NCBI GenBank assembly: GCA_027488495.1
Contig: JAIYBO010000203.1
Location: 1-6,526 of the forward strand
Length of the DNA stretch: 6,526 nt
Origin: Bacteroidota bacterium
GTDB taxonomy: Bacteria > Bacteroidota > Bacteroidia > NS11-12g > UBA955
Reading direction: 5' to 3'
The position numbers and the translations under genes were made by a program. A model generated the notes under the pieces. It was not told the DNA's origin, made no database searches, and was given only the letters and a program-made list of their open reading frames with translations. This document shows, in pieces, positions 6,126 through 6,526 of this stretch (positions are counted from its first letter, which is position 1; every line of letters begins with the position of its first letter).

Positions 6126-6526
6126 ATGAAAATCACTTTCCTCGGCACCGGTACCTCTCAAGGGGTTCCACCCATTGGCTGCAGGAGTGATGTTTGCTTG
6201 AGTGAGAATCCTCGCGATAAGCGTTTGAGGGCTTCGATCCATATAGAGTGGAATGGATTGAGCTTGGTGGTGGATTGTGGGCCTGATTTCCGCTATCAAA
6301 TGATTCGTGCAGGGATTTCGCGTGTGGATGCGCTGTTGTTTACTCATGAGCATCGAGACCATACTGCGGGTTTGGACGATATACGCCCGTTTAACTATTT
6401 GCAAGAGGGAGCGCTGCCGGTTTATTTGCATCCCAGGGTTTATCAAGCTTTTCAAGGGCAGTTTGATTACATTTTTCAACCTGTGCCTTATCCGGGCATT
6501 CCACAAATTGATTGGCATTTGATCGA
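6126..6526 (+). CDS. MBL-fold metal-dependent hydrolase, PhnP-like (3' end outside window)
   Basis: The first 133 residues of a metallo-beta-lactamase-fold hydrolase are visible; the frame is open to the window edge and no stop is reached. The N-terminus MKITFLGTGTSQGVP is typical of the PhnP-like (COG1235) branch. The metal-binding HxHxDH motif is intact at T73-H74-E-H76-R-D78-H79, followed by AGLDDIRPFN (81-90), also a mark of this branch. DCGPDFRYQM lies at 50-59. The C19-R-S21-D-V-C24 segment aligns with the Cys-x-Cys-x-x-Cys structural zinc site of E. coli PhnP but has serine in place of the middle cysteine. No phosphonate-degradation genes are visible, so the PhnP phosphodiesterase role should not be assumed; substrate is unknown. 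The gene starts four bases after the isomerase stop, probably in the same operon. The ATG is the only sensible start for this N-terminus. Confidence 0.9.
   Translation, partial: MKITFLGTGTSQGVPPIGCRSDVCLSENPRDKRLRASIHIEWNGLSLVVDCGPDFRYQMIRAGISRVDALLFTHEHRDHTAGLDDIRPFNYLQEGALPVYLHPRVYQAFQGQFDYIFQPVPYPGIPQIDWHLI

Noticed and set aside
6307..6522. 71-codon + strand open frame inside the MBL gene
   Set aside because: The frame from 6126 carries the HxHxDH and GTGTSQGVP motifs across the same bases, so this is an out-of-frame shadow.
1..6526. A novel defence, mobile or secondary-metabolite system
   Set aside because: All five genes fall into known families, most of them housekeeping. There are no integrase, transposase, toxin-antitoxin, nuclease or repeat-array signals.

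Overview
The window looks like ordinary chromosomal DNA from a member of the Bacteroidota. The best evidence is the promoters. Three intergenic sites carry a perfect TATTTTTG match to the Bacteroidota -7 consensus TAnnTTTG, and two of them have a TTG about 20-21 bases upstream as the -33 element. None of the gene starts has a convincing Shine-Dalgarno. The proteins also fit this group: a PpiD-like chaperone with the MAVIQKLR-type anchor, and an MBL-fold protein opening with GTGTSQGVP. Genus and species cannot be read from the sequence.

All five genes are on the + strand. Thioredoxin reductase (trxB, 81-1022) is followed with no gap, and in the same reading frame, by a secreted Asp-box beta-propeller protein with a TTG start (1023-2774). 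A short promoter region then precedes a membrane-anchored PpiD/SurA-type peptidyl-prolyl isomerase (2858-5023), which ends at a textbook 12-bp GC-rich intrinsic terminator (5051-5086). A new promoter (5098-5129) drives a phosphoglucose/phosphomannose isomerase (5135-6121), and four bases later a PhnP-like MBL-fold hydrolase begins and runs off the window (6126-6526). No stretch above 120 bases lacks a gene. I see no tRNA, rRNA, CRISPR array, insertion sequence or phage gene.

By transcription there appear to be three units: trxB with the propeller gene, the PPIase alone, and the isomerase with the MBL gene. TrxB (cytoplasmic thiol reduction) and the PPIase (envelope protein folding) both bear on protein quality, and the propeller protein is a candidate exported product. 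The isomerase links glycolytic and mannose sugar phosphates. These functional links are loose and are inferred only from neighbourhood.

Two start sites deserve attention. The longest open frames for the PPIase and the isomerase begin at GTG codons that lie upstream of, or inside, the promoters. The real starts are most likely ATG at 2858 and ATG at 5135, which makes the isomerase mRNA leaderless or nearly so. I found no clear evidence of a new biological system. The most useful observations are the leaderless promoter layout, the in-frame trxB/propeller junction, the degenerate first parvulin-like unit of the PPIase, and a lost cysteine in the likely structural zinc site of the MBL protein.
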